Source of the DNA: Komagataeibacter sp. FNDCR2
Lineage (GTDB): Bacteria; Pseudomonadota; Alphaproteobacteria; Acetobacterales; Acetobacteraceae
Reading direction: 5' to 3'
DNA: 64,000 nucleotides
NCBI RefSeq assembly: GCF_021295395.1
Contig: NZ_JAIWOU010000001.1
Location: 2,865,001-2,929,000, forward strand
A program made the translations under genes and the position numbers. Below are positions 11,162 through 19,714 of this stretch, piece after piece. The notes beneath the pieces are model-generated. The model did no database searches and was not told where the DNA came from. It saw only the letters and a program-made list of their open reading frames with translations. The stretch's first letter is position 1. Each line of letters opens with the position of its first letter.

Positions 11162-11698
11162 GTGACTTGGCTGGAAACGCTGATAAACACCGAGATTATC
11201 GATCGCATCGCTGCTGATCCAAGGACGACTGCGGATAATTTCCTCGGTTATCCCAAACAGCATGTCTTCGCGGACGTGCTACAGGGAGGTCGACGTATCA
11301 TTGAAGTGCCTTTGTCCCTTGAGACGCCTGCGGGAGAAATAGTTTCCCTGAGCGTGACAGATCAGGCTCTTCTGTATGCCCGTTACAACCAAAAAGGGCA
11401 CTTGCATGAGCTCATGCATGCGTTCAGGCAATTGATCGGCACATGGCGTGGGGAAATCAGTATTCTCGACATCGGCTGCGGACCTGCAACGGGCGGACTT
11501 GCCTTAGCCTCGGTCGTAGGGCCGGCGCAGGCTTTTCGCTATTTCGGCTGCGATCGCTCTATCGCGATGCTTGACCTTGGCGGGAGGCTCATGGCTAAGG
11601 CCCGCGAGTTGGACGGTATTCACCGGGCGTCAGAAATCCGTTTCGTTCCCTGTCTGAACGATGTCGACTTTGGCAATCGTCGGCAGGTAACGACCCTA
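11162..11698 (+). pseudogene. SAM-dependent methyltransferase, 3' end cut off by IS copy 2
   Basis: It starts at a GTG with GAGGAGGGAAGG about 10 bases upstream. The first 110 residues are helical with no motif I know. They are followed by ILDIGCGPATGGLALA, the SAM-binding motif I of class I methyltransferases, and YFGCDRSIAMLDLG, with the acidic residue after strand 2. After residue 179 the frame runs into the IS and stops within 10 codons (GSGPINLLN). The substrate-binding half is missing, so the product is probably inactive. The substrate cannot be told. Confidence 0.7.
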
Positions 11699-12542
11699 GG
11701 CTCAGGACCTATTAATTTGTTGAATTGAGCTGAGTTTCATGATTCACAGGCATTCGGGAGGATGAGCCTGTGAGTGATGTGTTTTTGCTGTCTGAGAGCC
11801 AGATGGAGAGAATTACCCGTATTTTCCTCTGGCTCACGGAGTCCCACGCGTGGATGACCGGCGTGTTCTGAGCGGAATCGTTTATGTGATCCGCAACGGT
11901 CTTCAGTGGAAAGATGCTCCGAAAGCGTATGGCCCGCACAAGACTTTGTATAATCGCTTCATCCGGTGGAGCCGCCTGGGCGTCTTTGACAGGATCCTTG
12001 TCGCCCTGACTGAACAGGCAGGCCGTTCAAAGCGCCTGATGATCGATGCAACACATCTCAAGGCGCACCGGACATCCGCGTCTCTGCTCAAAAAAGGGCT
12101 TTGCCCCGCCATATCGGACGGACAAAAGGCGGCCTGAACTCAAAACTCCATGCCGTGTGCGATGGTCTGGGCCGGCCTGTCCGCCTTCATCTGACTGCGG
12201 GACAGGTCAGTGAGTTCAGAGGCGCAGATGTGCTTCTGGCAGTTCTCCCCGACGAGACGGAAGAAGTCATCGGGGACAGAGGCTATGACAGCAACCGGAT
12301 CAGGTTATCGCTTGCAGAACGCAATATCACTGCCTGTATTCCCCCGAAAAAGAACCGGAAGTCAAAGCCGCCTTACAACTGGCATCTGTATAAAAAGCGT
12401 CATCTGATCGAAAACATGTTCGCAAGGCTGAAAGACTGGCGGCGTGTTGCGACCAGATACGACCGCTGCGCTGATACATTCATGTCTGCAATCCACATCG
12501 CAGCAAGCTTCATCTTCTATCTTAAGGAATGAGTCCTGAGCC
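11699..12542 (+). mobile_element. IS5-family (IS427-like) insertion sequence, copy 2
   Basis: An 844-bp element with the same GGCTCAGGAC ends as copy 1 and TA on both sides, in the opposite orientation to copy 1. It is one base shorter because of a deletion in a run of C at about 11818. It cut the methyltransferase gene. The two copies form inverted repeats around 8453-11698, so recombination between them would invert that 3.2 kb stretch. Confidence 0.9.
11770..12532 (+). pseudogene. IS5-family transposase, frameshifted
   Basis: It starts at a GTG (MSDVFLLSESQMERIT). One C is missing compared with copy 1 at about 11818, and this throws the first frame off after 17 residues. The frame is regained at 11850 (MDDRRVLSGIVYVIRNGLQW) and continues past KTLYNRFIRWSRLG, with Trp where copy 1 has a stop, to DATHLKAHRT and LLKKG. 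There a run of six A followed by GGG is the likely -1 frameshift site into the second frame (GRTKGG, GDRGYDSNRIR, KKRHLIENMFARLKDW). Copies 1 and 2 are disabled by different mutations. Confidence 0.85.
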
Positions 12543-12674
12543 TAGTTTGGATGGGAATTAAATGGAATTTACGCACTGACTGTCGATCCCTGATGCTGTT
12601 CACAAACTGGGCAGGGAAAGGGTCTTCATGTTTCGCGTAGCGATTGGGCAGTCCAGGCTTGTGCAGGTAGCGTC

Positions 12675-13667
12675 ATGCCCCTTGGCTTTGTGGTCGTTCT
12701 GATGACGTCAGCGTCGTCAATGTGGCGCTGGAAGCGTTGCACGCCGCCTTTCGGGCCGACATGAGCGGTCTGCAATAGGTCGTCAACGCCTATACGCTGG
12801 CGTTCGCGGCACTTCTGTTGACTGCCGGGGCGCTCGGGGATCGGGTCGGCGCCCGGCGTGTCTTTATGGCTGGGTTTTCGCTGTTCACACTCGCATCGCT
12901 TGGATGCGGTCTCGTTTCTGACTTGCGGGCACTGATTTTAGCCAGATTCCTGCAAGGAATCGGGGCGGCACTTTTGGTTCCGAATTCGCTCTCCTTGCTG
13001 CGTCAGGTCTTTCACGACCCCGAAGAACGCAATCGGGCGGTGGGATGGTGGGGCGCTGGCGGTGGAATCGCGCTCGCCGCAGGGCCGGTCGTGGGTGGGT
13101 TTCTGATTACTGTTGCCGGCTGGCGCGCCATCTTTCTCGTCAATCTGCCGATCGGTATGCTCGGTCTTTGGCTGACCGCGCGCTACGCGCCGACTTCTCC
13201 GAAACATCCCAATCGTGGGCTTGATCTCGCCGGCCAGATTACGGCGACTCTTGCGCTCTCAGGTCTGACAATGGCGCTGACGGAAGCGAGTGTCCGTGGC
13301 TGGACCGACCCGGTTATTGTCGTGGGTCTTGTTGCGGCAGTGTTGCTCGGAGCGCTGTTTCTCTGGCTGGAAGCTGGCAATCCATCCGCGATGCTGCCTT
13401 TGAACCTGTTCCGAGACGGGACGCTCCGGAGCGCCACGACGATCGGTTTGATCGCCAATCTCGCATTTTATGGCGGCGTCTTCATTCTGAGCCTTTATTT
13501 TCAGGCGATCCGGCACTATTCGCCGCAGACGACCGGATTGGCCTTTTTGCCGATGATGGCCACGCTGGTGATCATGAATGTCATTGCAAGCCGGGTCGTC
13601 GGTCGCGTTGGCCCGCGTCGTCTGACGGCGATTGGAATGAGCATATCGGCGCTCGGCTATGGCCTCT
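12675..13667 (+). pseudogene. Broken MFS transporter of the DHA2 (EmrB/QacA) type
   Basis: The protein text is that of a 14-TM drug exporter: VSVVNVALEALHAAF, an LQ-stop-VVNAYTLAF stretch where the family has Trp, then GALGDRVGARRVFMAGF (motif A), ILARFLQGIGAALLVPNS and GPVVGGFLI (motif C). A frameshift lies near 12697, a TAG at about 12777, and the 3' end is cut by the IS3 element after about 290 residues. The last codons (NCPGFCGDRKTREV) come from the IS. Only an internal start at 12818 gives a long frame. The gene is dead. Confidence 0.8.
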
Positions 13668-14762
13668 TGAATTGCCCCGGGTTTTGTGGAGACAGAAAGA
13701 CCCGTGAGGTAAGAAGAATTCATGAGCAATAAATCGAAGCGTTTTCCGCCTGAATTTCGTGAACGTGCAGCCTGCATGGTTCTGGAGGAAGAAGAACCAT
13801 CCTTCGCGGTGGTCTGCGGTGATGATGATCGCTCCAAAGCTGGATATTCACCCTGACACGCTGTCAAAATGGACCCGTCTGCATGAACGGGCGAATGCGC
13901 CTGCGGTGAGTGAACTGCCTGATCGAGAGAAGATCAGGCAACTGGAGCGAGAGAACTGCGCATTGCGGCAGGCCAATGAAATCCTGCGTAAGGCTTCTGC
14001 GTATTTTGCCCAGGCGGAACTCGACCGCCGGTTCAGGCCATGACCCGCTTCATTGAGGAGCATCGGCAGACATATGGTGTCGGGTCAATCTGAAAGATCC
14101 TGCCGATTGCGCCATCTGTCTATTATGCTTCCGTGGCCAGGCAGAAAAATCCCTATGTGCGCGGCCAGAAAGACAAAGAGCTGTATCCGCAACGTCCGTG
14201 TCCGCAGGATCTGGTGCAACGCCAGTTTCATGCTCCAACTCCCAACAGGCTCTGGGTTTCGGATTTTACTTACGTTTCCACATTGATGTGTTTGCCCGCG
14301 TGATTGTGGGCTGGCGCGTCTCGTCCACTACCCATACCGACTTCGTGCTGGACGCCCTCGAGCAGGCTCTGTGCCAGAGGCGGCCTGAGGGCAAAGTGAC
14401 CCATCATTCGGACCGCGGCTGTCAGTATGTGTCCATTCGCTACACGCAAAGACTGGCTGAAGCGGGTCTCGTTGCTTCTGTCGGAAGCGTTGGGGATTCC
14501 TATGATAACGCCCTGGCGGAGACTATCAACGGGCTCTACAAAACCGAACTCATCTATCGACAGGGGCCATAGAAAAACAGGGAAGCTGTTGAACTGGCAA
14601 CGCTTAAATGGGTTGACTGGTTCAATAATAGACGCATCATGTCATCCATTGGAAACATCCTGCCAGCAGAAGCTGAGGCTCGCTTTTATGCACAACAAAA
14701 ATCACATGCTTTAGCCGCGTAGTTCAGATAAAAAACGTCTCCACAAAACCCGGGGCAATTCA
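13668..14762 (+). mobile_element. IS3-family element, degenerate
   Basis: It is bounded by perfect 26-bp inverted repeats (13668-13693 and 14737-14762) that start TGAATTGCCCCGGG. It holds two consecutive transposase frames, both damaged. I see no target duplication: cctct lies on the left and gttca on the right. The left neighbour is an MFS gene and the right neighbour an ISL3 transposase, so the flanks were rearranged after or during insertion. Confidence 0.85.
13722..14722 (+). pseudogene. IS3-family transposase OrfA/OrfB, multiply interrupted
   Basis: OrfA begins MSNKSKRFPPEFRERAACM, shifts frame near 13795 and continues KLDIHPDTLSKWTRLHER with a leucine-zipper-like end (REKIRQLERENCALRQANEI). 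OrfB starts MTRFIEEHRQTYG, then meets a TGA. WVSDFTYVST is followed by a frameshift, then HHSDRGCQYVS and GDSYDNALAETINGLYK, which give the D, D and E of the DDE triad. A TAG interrupts after IYRQGP. With at least four lesions it cannot make an active transposase. Confidence 0.85.
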
Positions 14763-14958
14763 GTTCAGGGATACCCTGCTCTCCCGTCTGGTTCTAGCCC
14801 TTGAACGGGATGCCGCAGCCATTCGGGCTTCTCTTGTGACATCGTGGACAACCAGCCCTGTTGAGGGACAGATCAGTCGATTGAAGATGATAAAGCGCAC
14901 CATGTTCGGGAGAGCAGGGTTCGAACTCCTCAGGGCACGTGTACTTCCAGTCTCATAG
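14761..14958 (+). pseudogene. ISL3-family transposase, C-terminal fragment
   Basis: The 65-residue frame ends with WTTSPVEGQISRLKMIKRT and GRAGFELLRARVLPVS, the conserved C-terminus of ISL3 transposases. The 5' part was removed where the IS3 element ends. The following 14959-15020, ending in gtgaaaatcaacaccc, looks like the right end of the ISL3 element. Confidence 0.75.
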
Positions 14959-15036
14959 CGCAAAAGTCACCACACACTTTGCGGAAGAGCCCAGTTCTCA
15001 GTGAAAATCAACACCCTCTGTCCCCTTTCAATCAAG

Positions 15037-15080
15037 ATCGCGGCAAGCTTCATCTTCTATCTTAAAGTGAGTCCTGAGCC
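15037..15080 (+). mobile_element. Right-end remnant of the same IS5-family element, copy 3
   Basis: About 44 bp match the last bases of copies 1 and 2 (gcaagcttcatcttctatc, then gtcctgagcc), followed by TA. The rest of the element is gone. It borders the TIR gene directly and supplies one base of that gene's stop codon. Confidence 0.75.
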
Positions 15081-17017
15081 TAATGGAGATGACGTAATTT
15101 ATTGATCCATGATGGTTGACTGAGTGGGGCAAGCGGTTCGACAATCTGGGTGATTTCGGCCGGTGTCATGGGCGCTAGGTTAGAAGCAAGCAGGGTGAGG
15201 CCGGATTCATAGAAACCATAGGTATCCCGTAACAGGGCCTGCGCATCTGCTGCGCTGATCTGTGGTGGGAGGAAAGGCCGGAGAGTCTCGAGGGTATCAT
15301 GGCGCGGGCCTCCGGTCGTATCACCGAGAAGAGCCATGAGGGAGGCTTGGGACTGAGGTTTAGCGAGGGCATGTCTGAGGAGCATGACGCTGGATGACCA
15401 GAAGTCACCGGTCTGATCCAGAATCTGGGCAGCGTCTGTTCCGACGAGGCCGGGCTTGATGTGGGGGGTGATAGCTGCGATGGCGTCGTGTCGTGGCCCT
15501 TGTCTCATGCCATCCAGAAGAGAGGCGACATCCGAGGCCTCCAGTGAGTCACTCATCTGATGGGCGAGAATGCTGATTCCGAGAGAACGGAAATCCCAGA
15601 GCCCATTAAGAAGTTTGACGATTTCAGCTGGGGTAAGCGTATCGGGCACCGCGGCTTCAAGCGCACGTATGGCATCCAGGCGTGTCCCTTCACGGGTTAT
15701 TCCGAGCAGGCGATCGAGATCAGGGCCGGATTGAGGCTTGGTTAGTTTCGGGATGACGAAGGTAAGTGTCGAGGTCCAGAAACTATCCGTATTTCGCAGG
15801 ATTTTCAGAGCCTGATCCGTTGTAACGGGTGTCTGGATGTGCTGCATAAGGTATTTTACTGCGTCGTTTCGCTGCCCCTCAGCCAGATTACCCAGTAGAG
15901 CGACGACATCATCGCCGTTGAGGGTGTCAGGGAGATCCTGATCTAGATACCGGAGGGCTTGGCCACGGAAGCTCTCGGTATACTGGAGGAATGAGACCGC
16001 CACGCCGGGGGGAATAGGAGTGGGGATGCGATCAGAGAGCATGTGGAGACTATCGGAGCGAGCACCTTCCCGCATCCCGTGTAGAATACGACTGACCTGA
16101 TCGTAGGTCAGTTTTTCGTCCGTTTCTTTCAGGACCTGATTTAACATGTTAACGCGCATGCTCGGGTTGGTGCGGATAAGTTGCTCGATGAGTGGCGTGA
16201 AGGTGCTGGCCGTGTCCGTGGCGGGTTTAGGCGAAGCGGGTGACGGGGAAGCCGACTGCTGAATCGCAGCAGGGCCGGACCGGGCTGGCGCAGGCGGAGC
16301 CGACGTGGTTTCAACGGTTGGTGGAGGAGCCGGATGGGAGACTTCGGCTGGCGGTAAGGGGGGTGAGGAAGGTGTTGTGTCGGGTAAAATCTGTGTCCGG
16401 GCGGATGACACGGGTTGCAGGCTTGAGGCTGGCTTATGCAAGAAGACGGTTACCCCGACCACAGCACCGAGGACGGCGACACCTCCCCCCATTAGGGCGA
16501 TGCGGTTTCCAGATTTGCGGGACGCTATGTAGCCGCTTGTTGTCGCTGCATTGTCTGGGAGTGTCTCACCGTTGGCACGAGCAACCTGTCGTTTCAGCGC
16601 GTTGCAGAGACGGTCCAGCGCGGTATCGTAATTGCGGAACAGGTCGATGAACTGGGCGTTTGTAATCTGATATTCGAAGGCGCCTGTCGGGAGAATGTCT
16701 TCGATCCGGGCTGGAATGACGGGCTTGCTGCGCTGGCTGGCAAGGGCCAGTTCCTTGACGATTTCCTTGGAACTGTTGGCGTGGCTACTGAAGAGTAGCA
16801 GCATGGCAGCGGCATGACTCATCGCGTTGACGATGGCGCTCTGATAATCATCGCCGGGTTCGATGTCGCGGGAGCTGATCCAGCACCGGATGCCACGTTT
16901 CTCGATGTCGTTTACCAGTTTCCGGGCAAAGTCATCATCTTTCGATGAGAAACTGATAAAAATCAGATCATTCATCTCGGGTTTATTCCTGTGCTGATCG
17001 GTCTGCGAAGCGGTCAT
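15080..17017 (-). CDS. TIR domain membrane protein with C-terminal repeats
   Basis: A 645-residue protein. Residues 15-145 are a TIR domain: LIFISFSSKDDDFARKL, then GIRCWISSRDIEPGDDY and SSKEIVKELALA, where Glu89 sits at the usual catalytic position. One membrane segment follows at about 172-193, then a Pro/Ala/Ser-rich linker (about 200-275). The C-terminal 360 residues contain five repeats with the core G-x-R-x-D-(A/S/T) (GARSDSL, GQRNDAV, GTRLDAI, GPRHDAI, GPRHDTL), each followed by a T-x-x-F half, probably a helical solenoid. AGGAAG lies 9 bases before the ATG and overlaps the stop of the upstream SLOG gene. TIR domains in defence cleave NAD or make cyclic ADP-ribose signals. Here the enzyme would be tethered to the membrane. 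The stop codon lies at the edge of an IS remnant, so the natural C-terminus may have been longer. Confidence 0.8.
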   Translation of the reverse strand: MTASQTDQHRNKPEMNDLIFISFSSKDDDFARKLVNDIEKRGIRCWISSRDIEPGDDYQSAIVNAMSHAAAMLLLFSSHANSSKEIVKELALASQRSKPVIPARIEDILPTGAFEYQITNAQFIDLFRNYDTALDRLCNALKRQVARANGETLPDNAATTSGYIASRKSGNRIALMGGGVAVLGAVVGVTVFLHKPASSLQPVSSARTQILPDTTPSSPPLPPAEVSHPAPPPTVETTSAPPAPARSGPAAIQQSASPSPASPKPATDTASTFTPLIEQLIRTNPSMRVNMLNQVLKETDEKLTYDQVSRILHGMREGARSDSLHMLSDRIPTPIPPGVAVSFLQYTESFRGQALRYLDQDLPDTLNGDDVVALLGNLAEGQRNDAVKYLMQHIQTPVTTDQALKILRNTDSFWTSTLTFVIPKLTKPQSGPDLDRLLGITREGTRLDAIRALEAAVPDTLTPAEIVKLLNGLWDFRSLGISILAHQMSDSLEASDVASLLDGMRQGPRHDAIAAITPHIKPGLVGTDAAQILDQTGDFWSSSVMLLRHALAKPQSQASLMALLGDTTGGPRHDTLETLRPFLPPQISAADAQALLRDTYGFYESGLTLLASNLAPMTPAEITQIVEPLAPLSQPSWINKLRHLH

Positions 17018-17030
17018 GGACGTGTGCTTC

Positions 17031-18986
17031 CTACCCCATTTTCACGGTGACGGGGTGGGCACGATGCAACTGTACCCATGTTGCGTTTTCGGCGAGAGAT
17101 TCCTTGCCGAGGGCCACAACGAGTGCTTTCCATTCATGGTCGAGCACGTTGTCGAGGGAGGTGTTGCTGCCGAGGGCCTCGTTAATTTCAGTGGCCTGGC
17201 GACTGGCATGGGCGAAAACACCGGCGGCTTGTTCGTAAGCATGAGTGTGTTCTTCGAACAGGCGGAGTTCCTGAAAAGCAAGCAGGAAGGCGAGGATGGC
17301 AGGCAGTACGCCGATGATGACCGACGGGATTTCCCGGAGCCATTCCGGCCACTCTTCCGGCAGTTCGCCGCCCAGACTGAGCTGGGTGCTGAACAGGAAG
17401 ACGATGACAAGAGCGAGGGTGCCGATAGTCAGCTTGGTCAGGCGCCTGAGGGTTTTAGCAGCCTTTTCATATTGGGTGACGCGGTTTTGGAAATAGTCCT
17501 TCTGTCCGTCCATCCATGAGGTCTGGATGGCGGTGCATGGCACGGTTTTTTGCTGGAGGGCAGAGGCCATGGCGCAGAGAGATGGACCGCGCAGGGCGAG
17601 GCGGATCCAGCCGAGTTCACCTTCATGCTGGCGCAGGTAATTGTCGGATACAGAGAGAGGCACGCCGGAGAGCGCCCAGTAAAACTGCACTCTGAGGGCT
17701 TCAGCGAGAGCACGGTGATCCTGATAGAGGGTCTGCCAGCCGTGTGGTTTTACCGAGAGGAAATAGACGGCTGCCGAGATGGCGAAGACGAGGCCATAGA
17801 GTCCGAGGAAGACGGGATTTTTTCCATATTCACAATAGATTTCGAAAAAGAGGACCGCGAACGGTACGGCCGCTGCAAACCAGAATAGGGCGCCGAGGTG
17901 CTGGCGGCCGGGGGCTCTCTTCCGCCAGGGCAGACCAGGAGCCCAGTCTCCGAGGAGTTTCTGCTGGGCGAGGAAGGAGAGTGTATCGGCCGCGGCGAAG
18001 GTGCTGCGAAGGTTTTCCAGTTCCGGATCTGCAGTGCCCGATGCCAGTTCGGGCACTGTGTTGGGAGTGAGATAGCTCCCGTTCCGGGCGCAGAGGGCTG
18101 GATGCTCGCGTATGATTCGGGCGAGTGCGGCATCGGCCTTAATGATGAAGCGGAAATCTCGCGGCAGGAGTGGCAGGAGGCGCTTGCACCAGTCTTCCAC
18201 GGTGCCGACGGGATCTAGATCGTGCCAGAAATTCGCAGCATCTCCTGCCGGTGGAACGCCTTCCTGAGTTTCGGTACTGAGGTCGTTCCACCAGCGCACG
18301 GCGCCAGCATGAGCGAGGTCCGGAGTGCCGCTGGAACTGCGTGGGGTCCGGAGGTGGAGAATGGGGCCGCATCGGGCGAGTTCAAGACGGGGAAGCCGGG
18401 CATTGAAAAGCGCGCTGTTGCGGAAGGTCTCATCGGAGACCTCAGTATATTCCCCGTTGGTGCGGATGGCGATGACATGGGCGGTGCCGCCACGTTTCTC
18501 GGTCCGAACATATCCGGGGCGCCGGGTGCGGGTGTCGGGATCTTCTCCGTCCCATAGGGCAAGGAGGATGTGGCTCTGACGGGCCAGCAGCACACCGAGC
18601 TGTTCGTACTGCAAGATATTGCGTTTTTCAGGATCGGATTCGGTTGTTGCGACGGGCGGCAATGTAAGGCGAAGGATGACGCTATCGTGGTCAAGGATCC
18701 GGTCGAGACGGGTGGCGGCTGCGGCGCTCATAGTCCTGCGGTAGAGCGTGCGCTCCATGGGAAGTATGCAGACGAGCGGCATGTTCAGAGCGAGAGCGAT
18801 TTCGGCGGTTTCCTGATCCGCGCCTTCAGCCAAGGCAGTCATCAGGTAAATCTGGTTGCCGTAAAGTTCGGAGAGGCTACCAAGGATACGGCTCAGGCGT
18901 TCCCGAATGATGGGGAGGGCATCGGGATGGATGTCACGGTGTCCGGATACGCCAATCAGGAGAGGTAACATCGGCGCGTTGGGCAT
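17031..18986 (-). CDS. SLOG-domain protein with four transmembrane segments
   Basis: A 651-residue protein if started at the ATG at 18986, which has AGGAAGA 6 bases upstream. An in-frame ATG at 19040 would add 18 residues but has no ribosome site and lies almost at the predicted transcript start. The N-terminus has IGVSGHRDI and TALAEGADQETAEIAL, the nucleotide-binding marks of the SLOG (LOG/DprA-like) fold. Four hydrophobic segments follow: FWFAAAVPFAVLFFEIY and GLYGLVFAISAAVYFLSV, then a soluble stretch, then TIGTLALVIVFLFS and IIGVLPAILAFLLAF. SLOG domains are thought to sense or process nucleotide messengers and often sit beside membrane effectors (SLATT). It is 13 bp upstream of the TIR gene on the same strand, so I infer that TIR makes a signal and this protein responds by acting on the membrane. 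ThsA of Thoeris also uses a SLOG sensor, but with a different effector. Confidence 0.75.
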   Translation of the reverse strand: MPNAPMLPLLIGVSGHRDIHPDALPIIRERLSRILGSLSELYGNQIYLMTALAEGADQETAEIALALNMPLVCILPMERTLYRRTMSAAAATRLDRILDHDSVILRLTLPPVATTESDPEKRNILQYEQLGVLLARQSHILLALWDGEDPDTRTRRPGYVRTEKRGGTAHVIAIRTNGEYTEVSDETFRNSALFNARLPRLELARCGPILHLRTPRSSSGTPDLAHAGAVRWWNDLSTETQEGVPPAGDAANFWHDLDPVGTVEDWCKRLLPLLPRDFRFIIKADAALARIIREHPALCARNGSYLTPNTVPELASGTADPELENLRSTFAAADTLSFLAQQKLLGDWAPGLPWRKRAPGRQHLGALFWFAAAVPFAVLFFEIYCEYGKNPVFLGLYGLVFAISAAVYFLSVKPHGWQTLYQDHRALAEALRVQFYWALSGVPLSVSDNYLRQHEGELGWIRLALRGPSLCAMASALQQKTVPCTAIQTSWMDGQKDYFQNRVTQYEKAAKTLRRLTKLTIGTLALVIVFLFSTQLSLGGELPEEWPEWLREIPSVIIGVLPAILAFLLAFQELRLFEEHTHAYEQAAGVFAHASRQATEINEALGSNTSLDNVLDHEWKALVVALGKESLAENATWVQLHRAHPVTVKMG

Positions 18987-19057
18987 GAAGAGTCTTCCTG
19001 ATGGTCGGGCCGGCTGCTGGCGTGTTCTGATAAGGTCCATTCCAGTTACAAGAGTGA

Positions 19058-19087
19058 TGTAAACGTGTAAACAGTCGGGATTGTCAA
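19058..19087 (-). promoter_or_regulatory. Probable sigma-70 promoter of the SLOG-TIR operon
   Basis: On the minus strand TTGACA (19087-19082), an 18-base spacer, and TTTACA (19063-19058) as a weak -10. Transcription would start near 19050, close to the first in-frame ATG at 19040. This favours the downstream start at 18986. Confidence 0.45.
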
Positions 19088-19370
19088 CAGGTCAAGACCA
19101 TGCTGCGGCTTACGTATTTAGTGTCTCGTTTTTCGTAAAAGTACATGTATCAGATATAGAGAGTAAGAAAGTAATTGTTTATTCATAAATTATTGGGGTC
19201 TATTATTCAATGTATCTGCACGTCGTGAAGCAGATATGCTTGGATGATGAAATGACGAAATTGGTGACGAACTGTGACTATATTGTATCTGCTGAAAAGG
19301 TCTGTTTGTAGAGACTATTTTTTATTGTAGCCGATCAGGTGTTCCCTGGTCCGGCTCGGAGGCTGGCCGT
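19088..19370. other. Intergenic, AT-rich, nothing recognised
   Basis: About 280 bases between the divergent SLOG operon and a small plus-strand gene. It is AT-rich compared with the genes and has several short T and A runs. I see no gene, RNA or repeat in it. It may hold the upstream promoter region of the small gene at 19371. Confidence 0.5.
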
Positions 19371-19526
19371 ATGTCTAATGATGACTGCAGCGCTGGTGCG
19401 AAAGCTGTGTTAGCCCTGTCCTCGGGTCGGTTTGTCATGGTCTATGACGGGCAGGGCGTCCAGTTCGTGCCGTCGCGCGCAGAGATGAAACGACTCATGG
19501 CGCATGCGATTTGCTGCACATTTTAG
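19371..19526 (+). CDS. Small hypothetical protein, 51 aa
   Basis: The ATG is preceded by GGAGG at 8 bases, a strong ribosome site. The product starts MSNDDCSAGAKAVLALSSG and ends MAHAICCTF. It has three cysteines and no signal peptide or membrane segment. I do not recognise it. It may be a genuine small protein or the start of a gene truncated nearby. Confidence 0.45.
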   Translation: MSNDDCSAGAKAVLALSSGRFVMVYDGQGVQFVPSRAEMKRLMAHAICCTF

Positions 19527-19714
19527 ACTAACATGTTCAATATCGTCCCAGATGGCGATCTTAGTGGGTCGTGTTTACACCATGCGCAACCGGCGCATTG
19601 GGATTTCGTAGGTTGTTCATCCGGCGCTGTCCGTCAGTTCGACCTCCCTGATACCCGTATTGGCCGGGAAAGCGGAATGTCCGCAAGCAGAGACATCAAT
19701 AGAAATGTGGCCGT

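Noticed and set aside
13668-14762. IS3-type element as an active transposon
   Set aside because: The ends are perfect but both transposase frames carry several stops and frameshifts.
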